The notes beneath the pieces were generated by a model. It was not told where the DNA came from. It saw nothing but the letters and a program-made list of their open reading frames with translations, and searched no databases. 10,029 nucleotides of DNA from JAHFOW01 sp964370795 (GTDB lineage: Bacteria; Planctomycetota; Brocadiia; Brocadiales; Brocadiaceae): positions 1 to 10,029 of the forward strand of contig CAYJME010000114.1 in the NCBI GenBank assembly GCA_964370795.1. Direction: 5' to 3'. The translations under genes were made by a program, and so were the position numbers. Positions 1 through 7,266 of this stretch are shown piece by piece. Numbering within the stretch: position 1 is the stretch's first letter; each line of letters starts with the position of its first letter.

Positions 1-2
1 TT

Positions 3-2366
3 GTAGCGGTGAATGATTTTATTAACCGGTCTATTAAATTCGAATACGACAGCAATGGCGATCTCGTATCTGTAACATCCCCATCTGTAACTGGCACACC
101 CAATAACAATGACTTTCCCGATGGCAAAACCACGAAATACACCTATTCGTCAGGGTTTCAAGACGAGAAGTTGAACCACAACCTCTTAACAATAACAGCG
201 CCGAACGAAGTAGCAAAAGGTGGTACTCCAAGCACCATCAATGTTTATGAAACCATTCCTAATTCTTATGCATATGGTCGTGTTATTAAACAGACTTATG
301 GAGGAACAAATGCAAGCGGAATTAAGGCAGGTGGTGACATTATGTATCAATACGAAGAATTAACCCAAAACCTTTTAACCACAAATGACCCTATTAACCG
401 CGTAACGGTAATTGATCGTAATGGGAATAAAACAATATACGAACATAATAGACTTGGTAATGCCGTTTCTATCAAGGAATATACGAGAGGGCTACGAGAA
501 GGTGAACCTGAATTTTATGCAACATCCTTTGAATACAATGCCGATGGAGAAAGGACTAAATCCACATTACCAGAAGGTAACAAGGTAAATAATGCTTATG
601 CATCAGAGACCCCTGGATCAGTCGATTACATGAAAAGCAGATTTAAACACGGAAACCTCCTCAAGAATAAGCAAATTCCCGATAGTGACCGTGGCGGAAA
701 CCAGCAGCAGGTTGATCCAACGTATACGTATGAGCCTATTTATAATCTTGTCAGAACACAGACTGACCCACGGGGGAACGACCCTGATTATGTACCTCAG
801 AATGGTGGTATACGTTCAGCAGAGAGATATACAACTACCAGTTTTTTTGATTATCAGGAGGGTAACAACCTTGATGCTTTGGCTGACGTGATGGGCATTT
901 CCAGTAGTGAAGTCCAGTCTATGCTTAATAAAAATGGTGTAACACTTGGTCTGGGTGATCTCAATGGAGACGGTATAACTAATAACATTTCTGGTGATAT
1001 CGTCAAGGTTGTTTATCCAACCGTATCTCTATTGAATGGTTCTCATCAGGCAAAACGGGAAGGAGACGCTTCACAGGAAATGATTGAATTATTTATTTAT
1101 AATGTGTATGGACAGATATTATCAAGGACTGACCCTGAAGGCAACGTAACCGAATACGATTACTATCCAGAAAATGACCCCGATGGTGATGGTATGGATA
1201 TAATCGAAGACAAGGGTGAAGGTCATTTTGGTTATCTTAAAAAGGTTGTGGTAGATACAACCTCATCTCCAAAACGAGATTCAGGAAGGAATCCCACACC
1301 GGTAAAAACCGAGACTGGTTATTTTTATGATCCGGTGGGTAACATTATAAAAGAAACCAATGGACGTGGCATTGCAGCAGAATACATCGTCAATGAACTC
1401 AACCAAGTTGTTCAAATTATCCTTGCCGCCTCAATACCAAGTAGCCTGCAAAATTCCCCCTTAAAGGCATATAAATATTTATCAAATATTTATTATGACC
1501 ATAATAATAATATTTTAAGAAAGGAAATAGAAAACAGAGATAGTAATAATACCAGCCTTGCCGGCACATTTATTAAACACACCTATGTATATGACATCCT
1601 TAACAATCTGGTGAAACAAAAACAAGATGCAACTAAAACTGAAACCCTGGTTACAGAATACCGCTATGACGCAAATGAAAACAGGATAAAAACCATCCAG
1701 CCTGAAGGGAATATTCAGAAAACAATGTATGACGAACGAGACCTTGTATTTCGCACAACAAACGTATGCGGGTGCAGTGGTGGTTCTCCCAATGTTACCT
1801 ATAACTACGATAAAAACGGAAATCTTATCGAGATGATAGACGGTGCTGACAACAACGATGACGGAAAAAATGACAGTACTTTTTATGAATACGACGGTTT
1901 CAATAGACTTATCAGAATAACAGATCCTATTGGCAACATAACAGAACGGGAATATGACCCTGTTAGTAATGTCATAAAAGTATCACGATTTGGTGTGATT
2001 GGTGGTCCAAGCCCAAAAGATAACGCTGGAACAGGAAATGTTCTTTTGAGCAGTGCAGAATATTTTGTCGACGAGTTAAGCAGGCGATTCCAGAAAGACG
2101 AACTCCTGTTTATTTCTTCTGGCGTGAATACGGTACGTATCCCTGTATTGAAGGACGGTCCCCTTGCTATGCCGCATGATGGGCGTGTAACATCACGATA
2201 TGAATATGATAGAAAAGGGCGTATGACGTTCTTTTTGGAAGATGACGGGGACATATTTGAGTTTCAATATGATGGAGCAGATAGAAGAATTATCGAGATC
2301 GACCCCGAAAGAAATAGTATAAACTATACGTATGATGGAAATAACAACATCGTAAAAATTGTCTAA
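3..2366 (+). CDS. RHS/YD-repeat protein, N-terminal part (5'-partial, ends at in-frame TAA)
   Basis: This is part of a large secreted or surface RHS (YD-repeat) protein. Such proteins build a hollow beta-shell that usually encloses a C-terminal effector. At least a dozen YD units are visible, for example FEYDSNGDLVSVTSP near the start, YRYDANENRIKTIQPEGN in the middle and YTYDGNNNIVKIV at the end. A CGCSGGS stretch lies in the second half. The frame is open from base 3. The GTG at base 9 falls inside a YD unit with no ribosome site, so the true start and any signal peptide lie upstream of the window. Asp/Gly-rich loops such as DLNGDGI interrupt the repeats. The reading stops at TAA 2364-2366, yet the same frame continues with YD repeats into the next entry, so this is probably the front portion of one interrupted gene. 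The RHS assignment is secure; whether the product is functional is unknown. Confidence 0.85.
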   Translation, partial: VAVNDFINRSIKFEYDSNGDLVSVTSPSVTGTPNNNDFPDGKTTKYTYSSGFQDEKLNHNLLTITAPNEVAKGGTPSTINVYETIPNSYAYGRVIKQTYGGTNASGIKAGGDIMYQYEELTQNLLTTNDPINRVTVIDRNGNKTIYEHNRLGNAVSIKEYTRGLREGEPEFYATSFEYNADGERTKSTLPEGNKVNNAYASETPGSVDYMKSRFKHGNLLKNKQIPDSDRGGNQQQVDPTYTYEPIYNLVRTQTDPRGNDPDYVPQNGGIRSAERYTTTSFFDYQEGNNLDALADVMGISSSEVQSMLNKNGVTLGLGDLNGDGITNNISGDIVKVVYPTVSLLNGSHQAKREGDASQEMIELFIYNVYGQILSRTDPEGNVTEYDYYPENDPDGDGMDIIEDKGEGHFGYLKKVVVDTTSSPKRDSGRNPTPVKTETGYFYDPVGNIIKETNGRGIAAEYIVNELNQVVQIILAASIPSSLQNSPLKAYKYLSNIYYDHNNNILRKEIENRDSNNTSLAGTFIKHTYVYDILNNLVKQKQDATKTETLVTEYRYDANENRIKTIQPEGNIQKTMYDERDLVFRTTNVCGCSGGSPNVTYNYDKNGNLIEMIDGADNNDDGKNDSTFYEYDGFNRLIRITDPIGNITEREYDPVSNVIKVSRFGVIGGPSPKDNAGTGNVLLSSAEYFVDELSRRFQKDELLFISSGVNTVRIPVLKDGPLAMPHDGRVTSRYEYDRKGRMTFFLEDDGDIFEFQYDGADRRIIEIDPERNSINYTYDGNNNIVKIV
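2364..2366 (+). other. In-frame TAA interrupting the RHS gene
   Basis: Both RHS fragments are in the same frame, and this ochre codon is the only stop between base 3 and base 5016. Downstream codons read KEITQKGDNPSLKEQ and then a normal YD unit (FAYDSLDRLVRITD), so coding similarity resumes straight after the stop with no shift. One substitution (for example from GAA, CAA or AAA) explains it. Real nonsense mutation, sequencing error and read-through cannot be told apart from the sequence alone. Confidence 0.85.
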
Positions 2367-2450
2367 AAGGAGATTACTCAAAAAGGAGATAATCCATCTT
2401 TAAAAGAACAATTTGCCACAATATTTGCTTATGATTCCCTTGATCGCCTG

Positions 2451-5018
2451 GTGAGGATAACTGACAATATCGGCCAGACCATGCGTCTTCAATATGACAG
2501 CCGCAATAACCTTACCTTTACAAGCGACGCACAAGGAAAGCTGGGAAAAGATAGCGACGGATTATTCGATGGGCTGATTAACAAAAATGGCAATACCATG
2601 CACTTTTTTTATGATGGAATTAATCGTAAAATTCGGGTGGTTAGTGACCTCAGGGTAGGCGGCGCAGGCGACGGAATGATTGATACGACAAACCCATTTA
2701 ACCCTGACGGGAAAATTACTATTTCGTACATCTATGACAAAAATTCAAGGCTTGCTTCGATATCCGATGATAAAGGAAATACGACACACTATGGGTATGA
2801 TGATTCAAACCGTGTAATTGAGCAAATAAATGCGGATGGTACCACAAAAACATACGAATATGATCAGGATAACAACCTCATAAAAGCAACGGATGAAAAT
2901 GGCTCTGTGATTAAAACCAAGTATGATGCACATAACAGATTAATACAAAAAACCATCATCAGGGCAAAAGGAGTTGCTGGCACTACACAGCAAAAGTTCG
3001 AGTATGATGGCCTGTCCAGACTTACCAAGTCGTTTGATAATAACACCCCCGGTAACAAACCAGATGACGTCACTGTTACTCATGCCTATGACTCTCTTGG
3101 CAGAGTCATAGAAGAGATACAAAATGGCAAGGCCATTTCATCTCAATGGGACGGCGATGACAACAGGCTGATGTTAATATATCCCAATGGAAGAATGATA
3201 AAAACAGCATACGACAAGCTTGACAGGATTGACAAAATCAAGAGTGTGGGTTCCACCAAAAATATCGCCGATTATGATTATATCGGACCAGCACGAATAC
3301 TGGAAAGAACATATAACAATGGAACACGTTTAACTTTTCTGGATGATAACAGGACAAAAAATATTGGGTACGATAAAAACAGACGGCCCGTAACGATGCG
3401 ATATCTTACGACAGGCAATGCATTGGTTGCCGGATTTAAGTACAATTACGATCGTGCTGATAATATCATATCCGAAACCAGGCTTCATGAGTTCATGGGA
3501 AATATGAATGTTGGCGATGTATATGAGTATGACTCTGCGTACAGACTTTTTACATTCAGGCGTAATGTGATTGGTTCACACATGGAATCCGGAAATAGTA
3601 AAAGTACTAAGCCGGATGAAAAAAAGACGGAGTATACATTAGACGGTTTAGGAAACTGGGCTAAACTCACTATGGGAGACAAATCCTTTAATAACAAAAT
3701 AAATGAAATGAACGAGTACGTTCGTTTCAAGGGGAAGTCTCAAATTTATTCTCATAGTGGTAATCTGATTGATGATGGCACCTATCTTTACGAGTACGAC
3801 TTTGCCAACCGATTACAAAAAGTTATCAGGAAAACTGACCATGCCGTTATAGCCACATACACTTATGATGCCCAAAACAGGAGGATTGAAAGAGCCGTCA
3901 CCAATACAACAAATTTCGATGATCATGTTCGTTATCTTTACGACGGATGGAGAGAAATTGAGGAGCAGAGGGATAATTCAACACAGCAATACGTTTATGG
4001 TATGTGGATTGATGAACCATTGACTTTGGACAGAGATAATGATGGTGACGGTGGTATAGACGAAACCTTTTTTTATCACAACGACGGCAAAGCAAATACT
4101 ATTGCGTTAACAGATATGAACAGTGACATCATTGAACGCTATACCTATGATGCCTATGGCCAACAAAATATTTTCCTGCCCATGAGCAGCACCAGTGACT
4201 TAAATATTGATATATCAAGCGGGATAGGCAACGTGAACAACCCATACTTGTTTACGGGTCGTAGGCTCGATCCGGAAATAAATACGTATTATTTCCGTAA
4301 TCGTTATTACAATTCACGGAGTGGCAGATTCCTTCAAAGAGATTTAACCAGTTTTGGTACCAGGAATTTATATGAATACGCACAATCTAATCCTATACGC
4401 TTTGTTGACCCATTGGGACTGCAAGCGACGTTTCCCGGTTTGACAGTAAGTTTCGATTCAAGTTGTAGTGACGGTGTGGCAATTGACTTGACGGCAGCAC
4501 AGCAAAATGCCGTTGCCAAAAACATATCTGATGCCTGCACTACATTTCAAAATGCATTGAGAAATCTCGCACGCATTCCGTCATATCAACCTAATCTCGG
4601 ACACGAAAAGACCAAAAAGAAACAATTAACGGCGGATAATAATTTAAACAGATTGAACGATATCCTTACCACTGCCTTAAAAGAGGGCTGCGGTAGTTTG
4701 ACGGTCGAATGTGAATGTGCTTGCAATCCCGGTGTTCATGCTTACACGCGGGGAGATGTTTGGGGAAGCTGGGCGAACCTGCATTTATGTCCCTTGTTCT
4801 CATCAACAAGTGCAGATGAACAAGCCAAAACAATTCTCCATGAATTAACACATTATGGAGATTCTGAGGACGACACGAATGATGATCTCAATGCCCATAA
4901 TTTGGAACGACTCCTTCCTTGGCTCGAAAATGTAGCTCCACCACCATCGCCTTCTTCGAATAGTACGGCTCTTTCAAGTATCGCACCGGTGTCAGGGCAA
5001 TCACAGACTGGTAAATAA
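2451..5018 (+). CDS. RHS/YD-repeat protein, C-terminal part with RHS core and metallopeptidase-like tip
   Basis: This is the continuation of the RHS protein above; 855 residues are counted from GTG 2451. That GTG lacks a ribosome site and sits inside a YD unit, so it is a nominal start; coding similarity begins right after TAA 2364. Residues 1 to about 535 are YD repeats. Residues about 537-657 form the conserved RHS-associated core (YTYDAYGQ, LFTGRRLDPE, YYFRNRYYNSRSGRFLQRD, NLYEYAQSNP, then DPLGL). In RHS effectors the segment ending in DPxGL marks the boundary, often self-cleaved, with the variable tip. Residues 658-855 are that tip, with HELTH at 797-801 and seven cysteines. The C-terminus is a Pro/Ser-rich tail. 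The next gene starts its 3' end 81 bp away on the opposite strand. If the TAA is real and not read through, this half probably makes no normal product. Confidence 0.85.
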   Translation: MRITDNIGQTMRLQYDSRNNLTFTSDAQGKLGKDSDGLFDGLINKNGNTMHFFYDGINRKIRVVSDLRVGGAGDGMIDTTNPFNPDGKITISYIYDKNSRLASISDDKGNTTHYGYDDSNRVIEQINADGTTKTYEYDQDNNLIKATDENGSVIKTKYDAHNRLIQKTIIRAKGVAGTTQQKFEYDGLSRLTKSFDNNTPGNKPDDVTVTHAYDSLGRVIEEIQNGKAISSQWDGDDNRLMLIYPNGRMIKTAYDKLDRIDKIKSVGSTKNIADYDYIGPARILERTYNNGTRLTFLDDNRTKNIGYDKNRRPVTMRYLTTGNALVAGFKYNYDRADNIISETRLHEFMGNMNVGDVYEYDSAYRLFTFRRNVIGSHMESGNSKSTKPDEKKTEYTLDGLGNWAKLTMGDKSFNNKINEMNEYVRFKGKSQIYSHSGNLIDDGTYLYEYDFANRLQKVIRKTDHAVIATYTYDAQNRRIERAVTNTTNFDDHVRYLYDGWREIEEQRDNSTQQYVYGMWIDEPLTLDRDNDGDGGIDETFFYHNDGKANTIALTDMNSDIIERYTYDAYGQQNIFLPMSSTSDLNIDISSGIGNVNNPYLFTGRRLDPEINTYYFRNRYYNSRSGRFLQRDLTSFGTRNLYEYAQSNPIRFVDPLGLQATFPGLTVSFDSSCSDGVAIDLTAAQQNAVAKNISDACTTFQNALRNLARIPSYQPNLGHEKTKKKQLTADNNLNRLNDILTTALKEGCGSLTVECECACNPGVHAYTRGDVWGSWANLHLCPLFSSTSADEQAKTILHELTHYGDSEDDTNDDLNAHNLERLLPWLENVAPPPSPSSNSTALSSIAPVSGQSQTGK
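4422..5018 (+). other. RHS C-terminal tip: zinc metallopeptidase-like (aspzincin/M35-like) domain
   Basis: The last roughly 198 residues after DPLGL differ in style from the YD repeats. Seen directly: HELTH at residues 797-801 (an HExxH zinc site), then Asp-rich DDTNDDLNAHN, and before it an AYT...NLHLCPLF stretch. In the aspzincin (M35, deuterolysin/Lys-specific endopeptidase) family, HExxH is followed by GTxxDxxYG-type residues whose Asp is the third zinc ligand, and is preceded by an 'LC..F' strand. D811 is the best candidate ligand here, but the Gly and Tyr of the family motif are missing. Cysteines at 672, 696, 747, 754, 756, 758 and 780 suggest disulfides and action outside the cytoplasm. 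The family assignment is inferred from motif layout; a zincin fold is likely, the M35 link is moderate. It could be a toxin, a processing protease or a degraded remnant. Confidence 0.6.
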
Positions 5019-5099
5019 ACTGATAAAAAAACAGAATAGTGCTTAGTGAAGAAGACCATGCAAAAATCAGCCCGACAAAATAACGGACTATTGCATCAT
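5019..5099. other. 81-bp convergent intergenic region
   Basis: This short gap lies between the RHS stop and the mqnD stop on the opposite strand. A bidirectional terminator would be expected here. I see only A-rich runs and a weak, widely spaced inverted repeat (AATAGT at 5035-5040 and ACTATT at 5087-5092), not a convincing stem-loop with a T-tract. There is no room for an immunity gene. Confidence 0.5.
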
Positions 5100-5975
5100 T
5101 TAAGGAGACATTGAAGAAAATAATCTGGCTTTAATTTCTTTACTCTCCTGCAAGAAGATATTTTCGGGCATGTTCGATATTAGTTTATTTTTATAAGCGC
5201 GTGAAAATAATGTCCTGACCGCCCTCTTTCCCGTTTCACCCAGATCAACCGTAAAGTTGTTTACATACAATTGAATATGTTGATTTCTCACATTCTCATC
5301 CATTTCCTGTGCATATTGCCTGACATATTCATTTGAGGACGCCGGATAGGTAAAAGCATATTCAACGCTCTTTCTGAGAATACGGTTCACTTTTTGGGCA
5401 ATATCTAAAGGTACGCTCCTTTTGACAACAATTCCACCAAGTGGAATAGGAAGTCCCGTCTGAGTCTCCCAGTATTCGCCCAAATCAAGGATTGTAACCA
5501 GTCCCCTTAACTGATAGGTGAATCTATTCTCATGGATGATGACGCCAGCATCTACCTTATTTTGTAAAATTGCATTTTCGATATCCAAAAAACGCATCTC
5601 GACTTTTTTGGTTACATCGGGGTATGCCAGACTGAGCAAAAAGTTGGCGGTTGTGTACATTCCTGGAATTGCAATGGTAAGATTTTCAACGGTTGATTTT
5701 AGATACTCGGGTTTTGAGATCAATAATGGACCACAATTATTACCCAGGGCACTCCCTGCATGTAACAGTACATAATCTTTTATGAGATAGGCGTAGGCAT
5801 AATAGCTCAATTTTGTTATATCCAGCGAACGTCGAAAGGCGCGCCTGTTCAATTCTTCTATGTCGGCAATGGTTACTTCAAAAGAAAGCCCTTCCGTGTC
5901 AATCTTATTATTTACCATGGCGTCAAAGATGAATGTATCATTGGGACAGGGAGAAAAGCCGAGGGACAGGTTCAT
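5100..5975 (-). CDS. mqnD: 1,4-dihydroxy-6-naphthoate synthase (MqnD)
   Basis: MqnD converts cyclic dehypoxanthine futalosine to 1,4-dihydroxy-6-naphthoate, a late step of the futalosine route to menaquinone, in the cytoplasm. The 291 residues match the usual family length and show a periplasmic-binding-protein-like two-lobe fold pattern. Hallmarks are FSPCPNDTFIFDAM at residues 7-20, IPGMYTTANFLL at 103-114, IIHENRFTY at 146-154 (H148 corresponds to the catalytic His of known MqnD enzymes) and GLPIPLGGIV at 174-183. The ATG at 5973-5975 puts the family N-terminus right at the start. A GGAG lies 13 nt upstream, a rather long spacing. It is the last gene of the minus-strand run, 55 bp after mqnB. 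The final mqn steps and the early genes (mqnA, mqnC) are not in the window. Assignment is firm. Confidence 0.95.
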   Translation of the reverse strand: MNLSLGFSPCPNDTFIFDAMVNNKIDTEGLSFEVTIADIEELNRRAFRRSLDITKLSYYAYAYLIKDYVLLHAGSALGNNCGPLLISKPEYLKSTVENLTIAIPGMYTTANFLLSLAYPDVTKKVEMRFLDIENAILQNKVDAGVIIHENRFTYQLRGLVTILDLGEYWETQTGLPIPLGGIVVKRSVPLDIAQKVNRILRKSVEYAFTYPASSNEYVRQYAQEMDENVRNQHIQLYVNNFTVDLGETGKRAVRTLFSRAYKNKLISNMPENIFLQESKEIKARLFSSMSP

Positions 5976-6030
5976 CGTATTTGTATTACTCCATACTTAA
6001 CATTAAGGAATTTCTATCAAGAGACTCAAA

Positions 6031-6729
6031 TCATACACGTACACTAACTAAACGATCAATAATCTTCATAGCCGTTTTATTCAAATTTTCAACAGCAAGT
6101 GGGATGTTCCATGTATCTTTATCCCAGATTTCTACATAATTAGAAACAGACCTGATTTGCAGGCATGGAACACTTTCAGTCAAACACGCATATAAAAACG
6201 CCGCTCCTTCCATACTTTCCACGTCGGGATGGTATTTTTGCACGACTTTGTCTATACCCTGCTGATTGCCATTAACTTTGTTAACACTGATGCCTTTTAC
6301 CATTTTCCTCAACTCCGGTATTCCTTGAATAAAATCAGGCGTTTGGTTCATCAAAGCGCCTGCAGTATAAGGAAACTGATGGGGATGTAACAACTGTAAT
6401 TCAACAAGGTCTAAAAACTTATCTTTATTTTCAACACCCAGGTCTGCAATTCGTTCTTCAACAACATGTACCACTTCTCCAATGGAGATATTCTTATTAA
6501 AACTCCCTGCTATCCCAAAATTTAACGCATGATCATATTTATTGCGTGCTAACATTTTACCCATGAAATAGGCTGCGTGCATCAAACCTACCCCTGTAAT
6601 TAATACATCTATGCTAGAGCAGTGATAGAGAAAAGTGTTTATTAAGAATGGATCATCCTTTGTATATCCGAGAGATGATAAAAGTGGCTTAATTTCAAGG
6701 ACGGTCGCTGCTACAATAAGTATTTTCAT
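6031..6729 (-). CDS. mqnB: Futalosine hydrolase (MqnB)
   Basis: MqnB cleaves futalosine to dehypoxanthine futalosine and hypoxanthine in the futalosine menaquinone pathway, in the cytoplasm. At 232 residues it has the length and layout of the PNP/MTAN nucleosidase fold: ILIVAATVLEIKPLL at 3-17, with E12 matching the Glu conserved in MTA/SAH nucleosidase; GIAGSF at 72-77; VESMEGAAFLYAC at 170-182; IRSVSNYVE at 192-200. The Asn at 197, where MTA/SAH nucleosidases carry a catalytic Asp, is in my recollection typical of futalosine hydrolases and argues against MTAN. Adjacent mqnD confirms the pathway. Its ATG overlaps the stop of the cytochrome gene (ATGA), and there is no strong ribosome site of its own, so translation is probably coupled. 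W202 sits where many homologues have Arg, from memory and unverified. Confidence 0.93.
   Translation of the reverse strand: MKILIVAATVLEIKPLLSSLGYTKDDPFLINTFLYHCSSIDVLITGVGLMHAAYFMGKMLARNKYDHALNFGIAGSFNKNISIGEVVHVVEERIADLGVENKDKFLDLVELQLLHPHQFPYTAGALMNQTPDFIQGIPELRKMVKGISVNKVNGNQQGIDKVVQKYHPDVESMEGAAFLYACLTESVPCLQIRSVSNYVEIWDKDTWNIPLAVENLNKTAMKIIDRLVSVRV
6726..6729 (-). promoter_or_regulatory. ATGA stop/start overlap coupling cytochrome c and mqnB
   Basis: Read on the minus strand, the cytochrome gene ends in AAA TGA and mqnB begins at the ATG sharing those bases. The nearest purine-rich stretch upstream (CGGAAA) is weak and too far off, so re-initiation by ribosomes finishing the cytochrome is the likely way mqnB is translated. 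It shows that the two genes lie on one transcript. Confidence 0.85.
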
Positions 6730-7145
6730 TTACGGGTTTCCGGAGTATAGTTCAATTGTAAATACTCAACAATTTGACTCGCAATGTCTTCCGGAATAGG
6801 AGCGCCATAGACATTGATCATCTTTAAAACCTCCGCTTTCCAGGTAGCCGTGGGTAGTGGTGTTTGCATGGTAATGTAGGTGACGCTATGACAAAACCGA
6901 CAATAGATCTGTACAACATCTTTGCCATTTCCCGGTGATAGCTCCGGCGTATTAAGGGGGTATGCCCCTCCACTATATATTGCGTCAGGCGCATGTTGAA
7001 GAGGACGATACTGGGAAATGCTCCCCACCGGACCCTGATAATACATACCACTGTTTACGATTCCAGACAGTTTACTCTGGGCGAGAATTGGTTCACTTAT
7101 GATGGCAAGAAAAAGCACGATGAGAATATATTTTAACTTTTCCAT
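6726..7145 (-). CDS. Mono-haem cytochrome c, SorB-like subunit of sulfite dehydrogenase
   Basis: This is a 139-residue exported c-type cytochrome, probably the electron-accepting partner of the molybdoenzyme encoded just upstream. Residues 1-22 form a Sec signal peptide (short basic start, hydrophobic ILIVLFLAII, likely cut after ILA or AQ). One haem site, CRFCH, lies at 82-86. Downstream, WKAEVLKMINVYGAPIPED at 102-120 closely resembles the W.AEV.KMI.VYGAPI block of SorB; M109 is the likely second haem ligand, as in SorB. IVEYLQLNY near the end is also typical. Residues 24-75 form an N-terminal extension of low complexity that I do not recognise. A strong AGGAGG stands 4 nt before the ATG. 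It is separated from the sorA-like gene by 121 bp and overlaps mqnB by 4 bp. The SorB-like label comes from sequence resemblance plus gene order. Confidence 0.85.
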   Translation of the reverse strand: MEKLKYILIVLFLAIISEPILAQSKLSGIVNSGMYYQGPVGSISQYRPLQHAPDAIYSGGAYPLNTPELSPGNGKDVVQIYCRFCHSVTYITMQTPLPTATWKAEVLKMINVYGAPIPEDIASQIVEYLQLNYTPETRK

Positions 7146-7149
7146 CTCC

Positions 7150-7155
7150 CCTCCT
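7150..7155 (-). promoter_or_regulatory. Strong ribosome binding site of the cytochrome c gene
   Basis: On the minus strand this reads AGGAGG, followed by GGAG and the ATG at 7145. It is the best ribosome site in the window and supports that start, with a short 4-nt spacer. It may serve to keep the cytochrome (and coupled mqnB) well translated. Confidence 0.7.
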
Positions 7156-7185
7156 GACGTTTGCGTGTCAACTTATTTAAGACGC

Positions 7186-7213
7186 GTAGGGGCATATTAC
7201 AATCCGCCCCTGC
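7186..7213. repeat. Imperfect 28-bp palindrome with GGGGC/GCCCC arms
   Basis: The arms are GTAGGGGC (7186-7193) and GCCCCTGC (7206-7213), which pair over 8 positions with one G-T wobble. The 12-bp centre contains a further ATT/AAT match, so the whole unit is symmetric about 7199/7200. It lies in the 121-bp gap between the sorA-like and cytochrome genes. There is no T-tract after it in either direction, so it does not look like a simple terminator. It resembles REP-type dispersed palindromes, or an mRNA processing or stabilising hairpin. Only one copy is in this window. Confidence 0.6.
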
Positions 7214-7266
7214 AGCAACATTGAAATGCCTATACATTCAATCAAATGAAATCATATACTTTTACA

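Noticed and set aside
9..11. GTG as start of the first RHS fragment
   Set aside because: It lies inside a YD unit, has no ribosome site, and the frame is open to base 3, so the gene must begin upstream of the window.
2431..2454. Seven-codon ORF (ATG 2431 to TGA 2452-2454) overlapping GTG 2451 in a GTGA arrangement
   Set aside because: There is no ribosome site at a useful distance before ATG 2431, and the bases also encode a normal YD unit in the RHS frame; the overlap is likely chance.
5035..5092. Inverted repeat AATAGT / ACTATT in the convergent gap as a terminator
   Set aside because: A 6-bp A/T-rich stem with a 46-base loop is too weak, and no T-tract follows.
7166..7171. Perfect TTGACA (-35-like) on the minus strand before the cytochrome gene
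   Set aside because: It lies only 20 nt before the ATG, and the matching -10 position would fall at the start codon with no TATAAT-like sequence.
7186..7213. Palindrome as a rho-independent terminator
   Set aside because: No run of T follows on either strand, and the downstream cytochrome gene belongs with the upstream molybdoenzyme.
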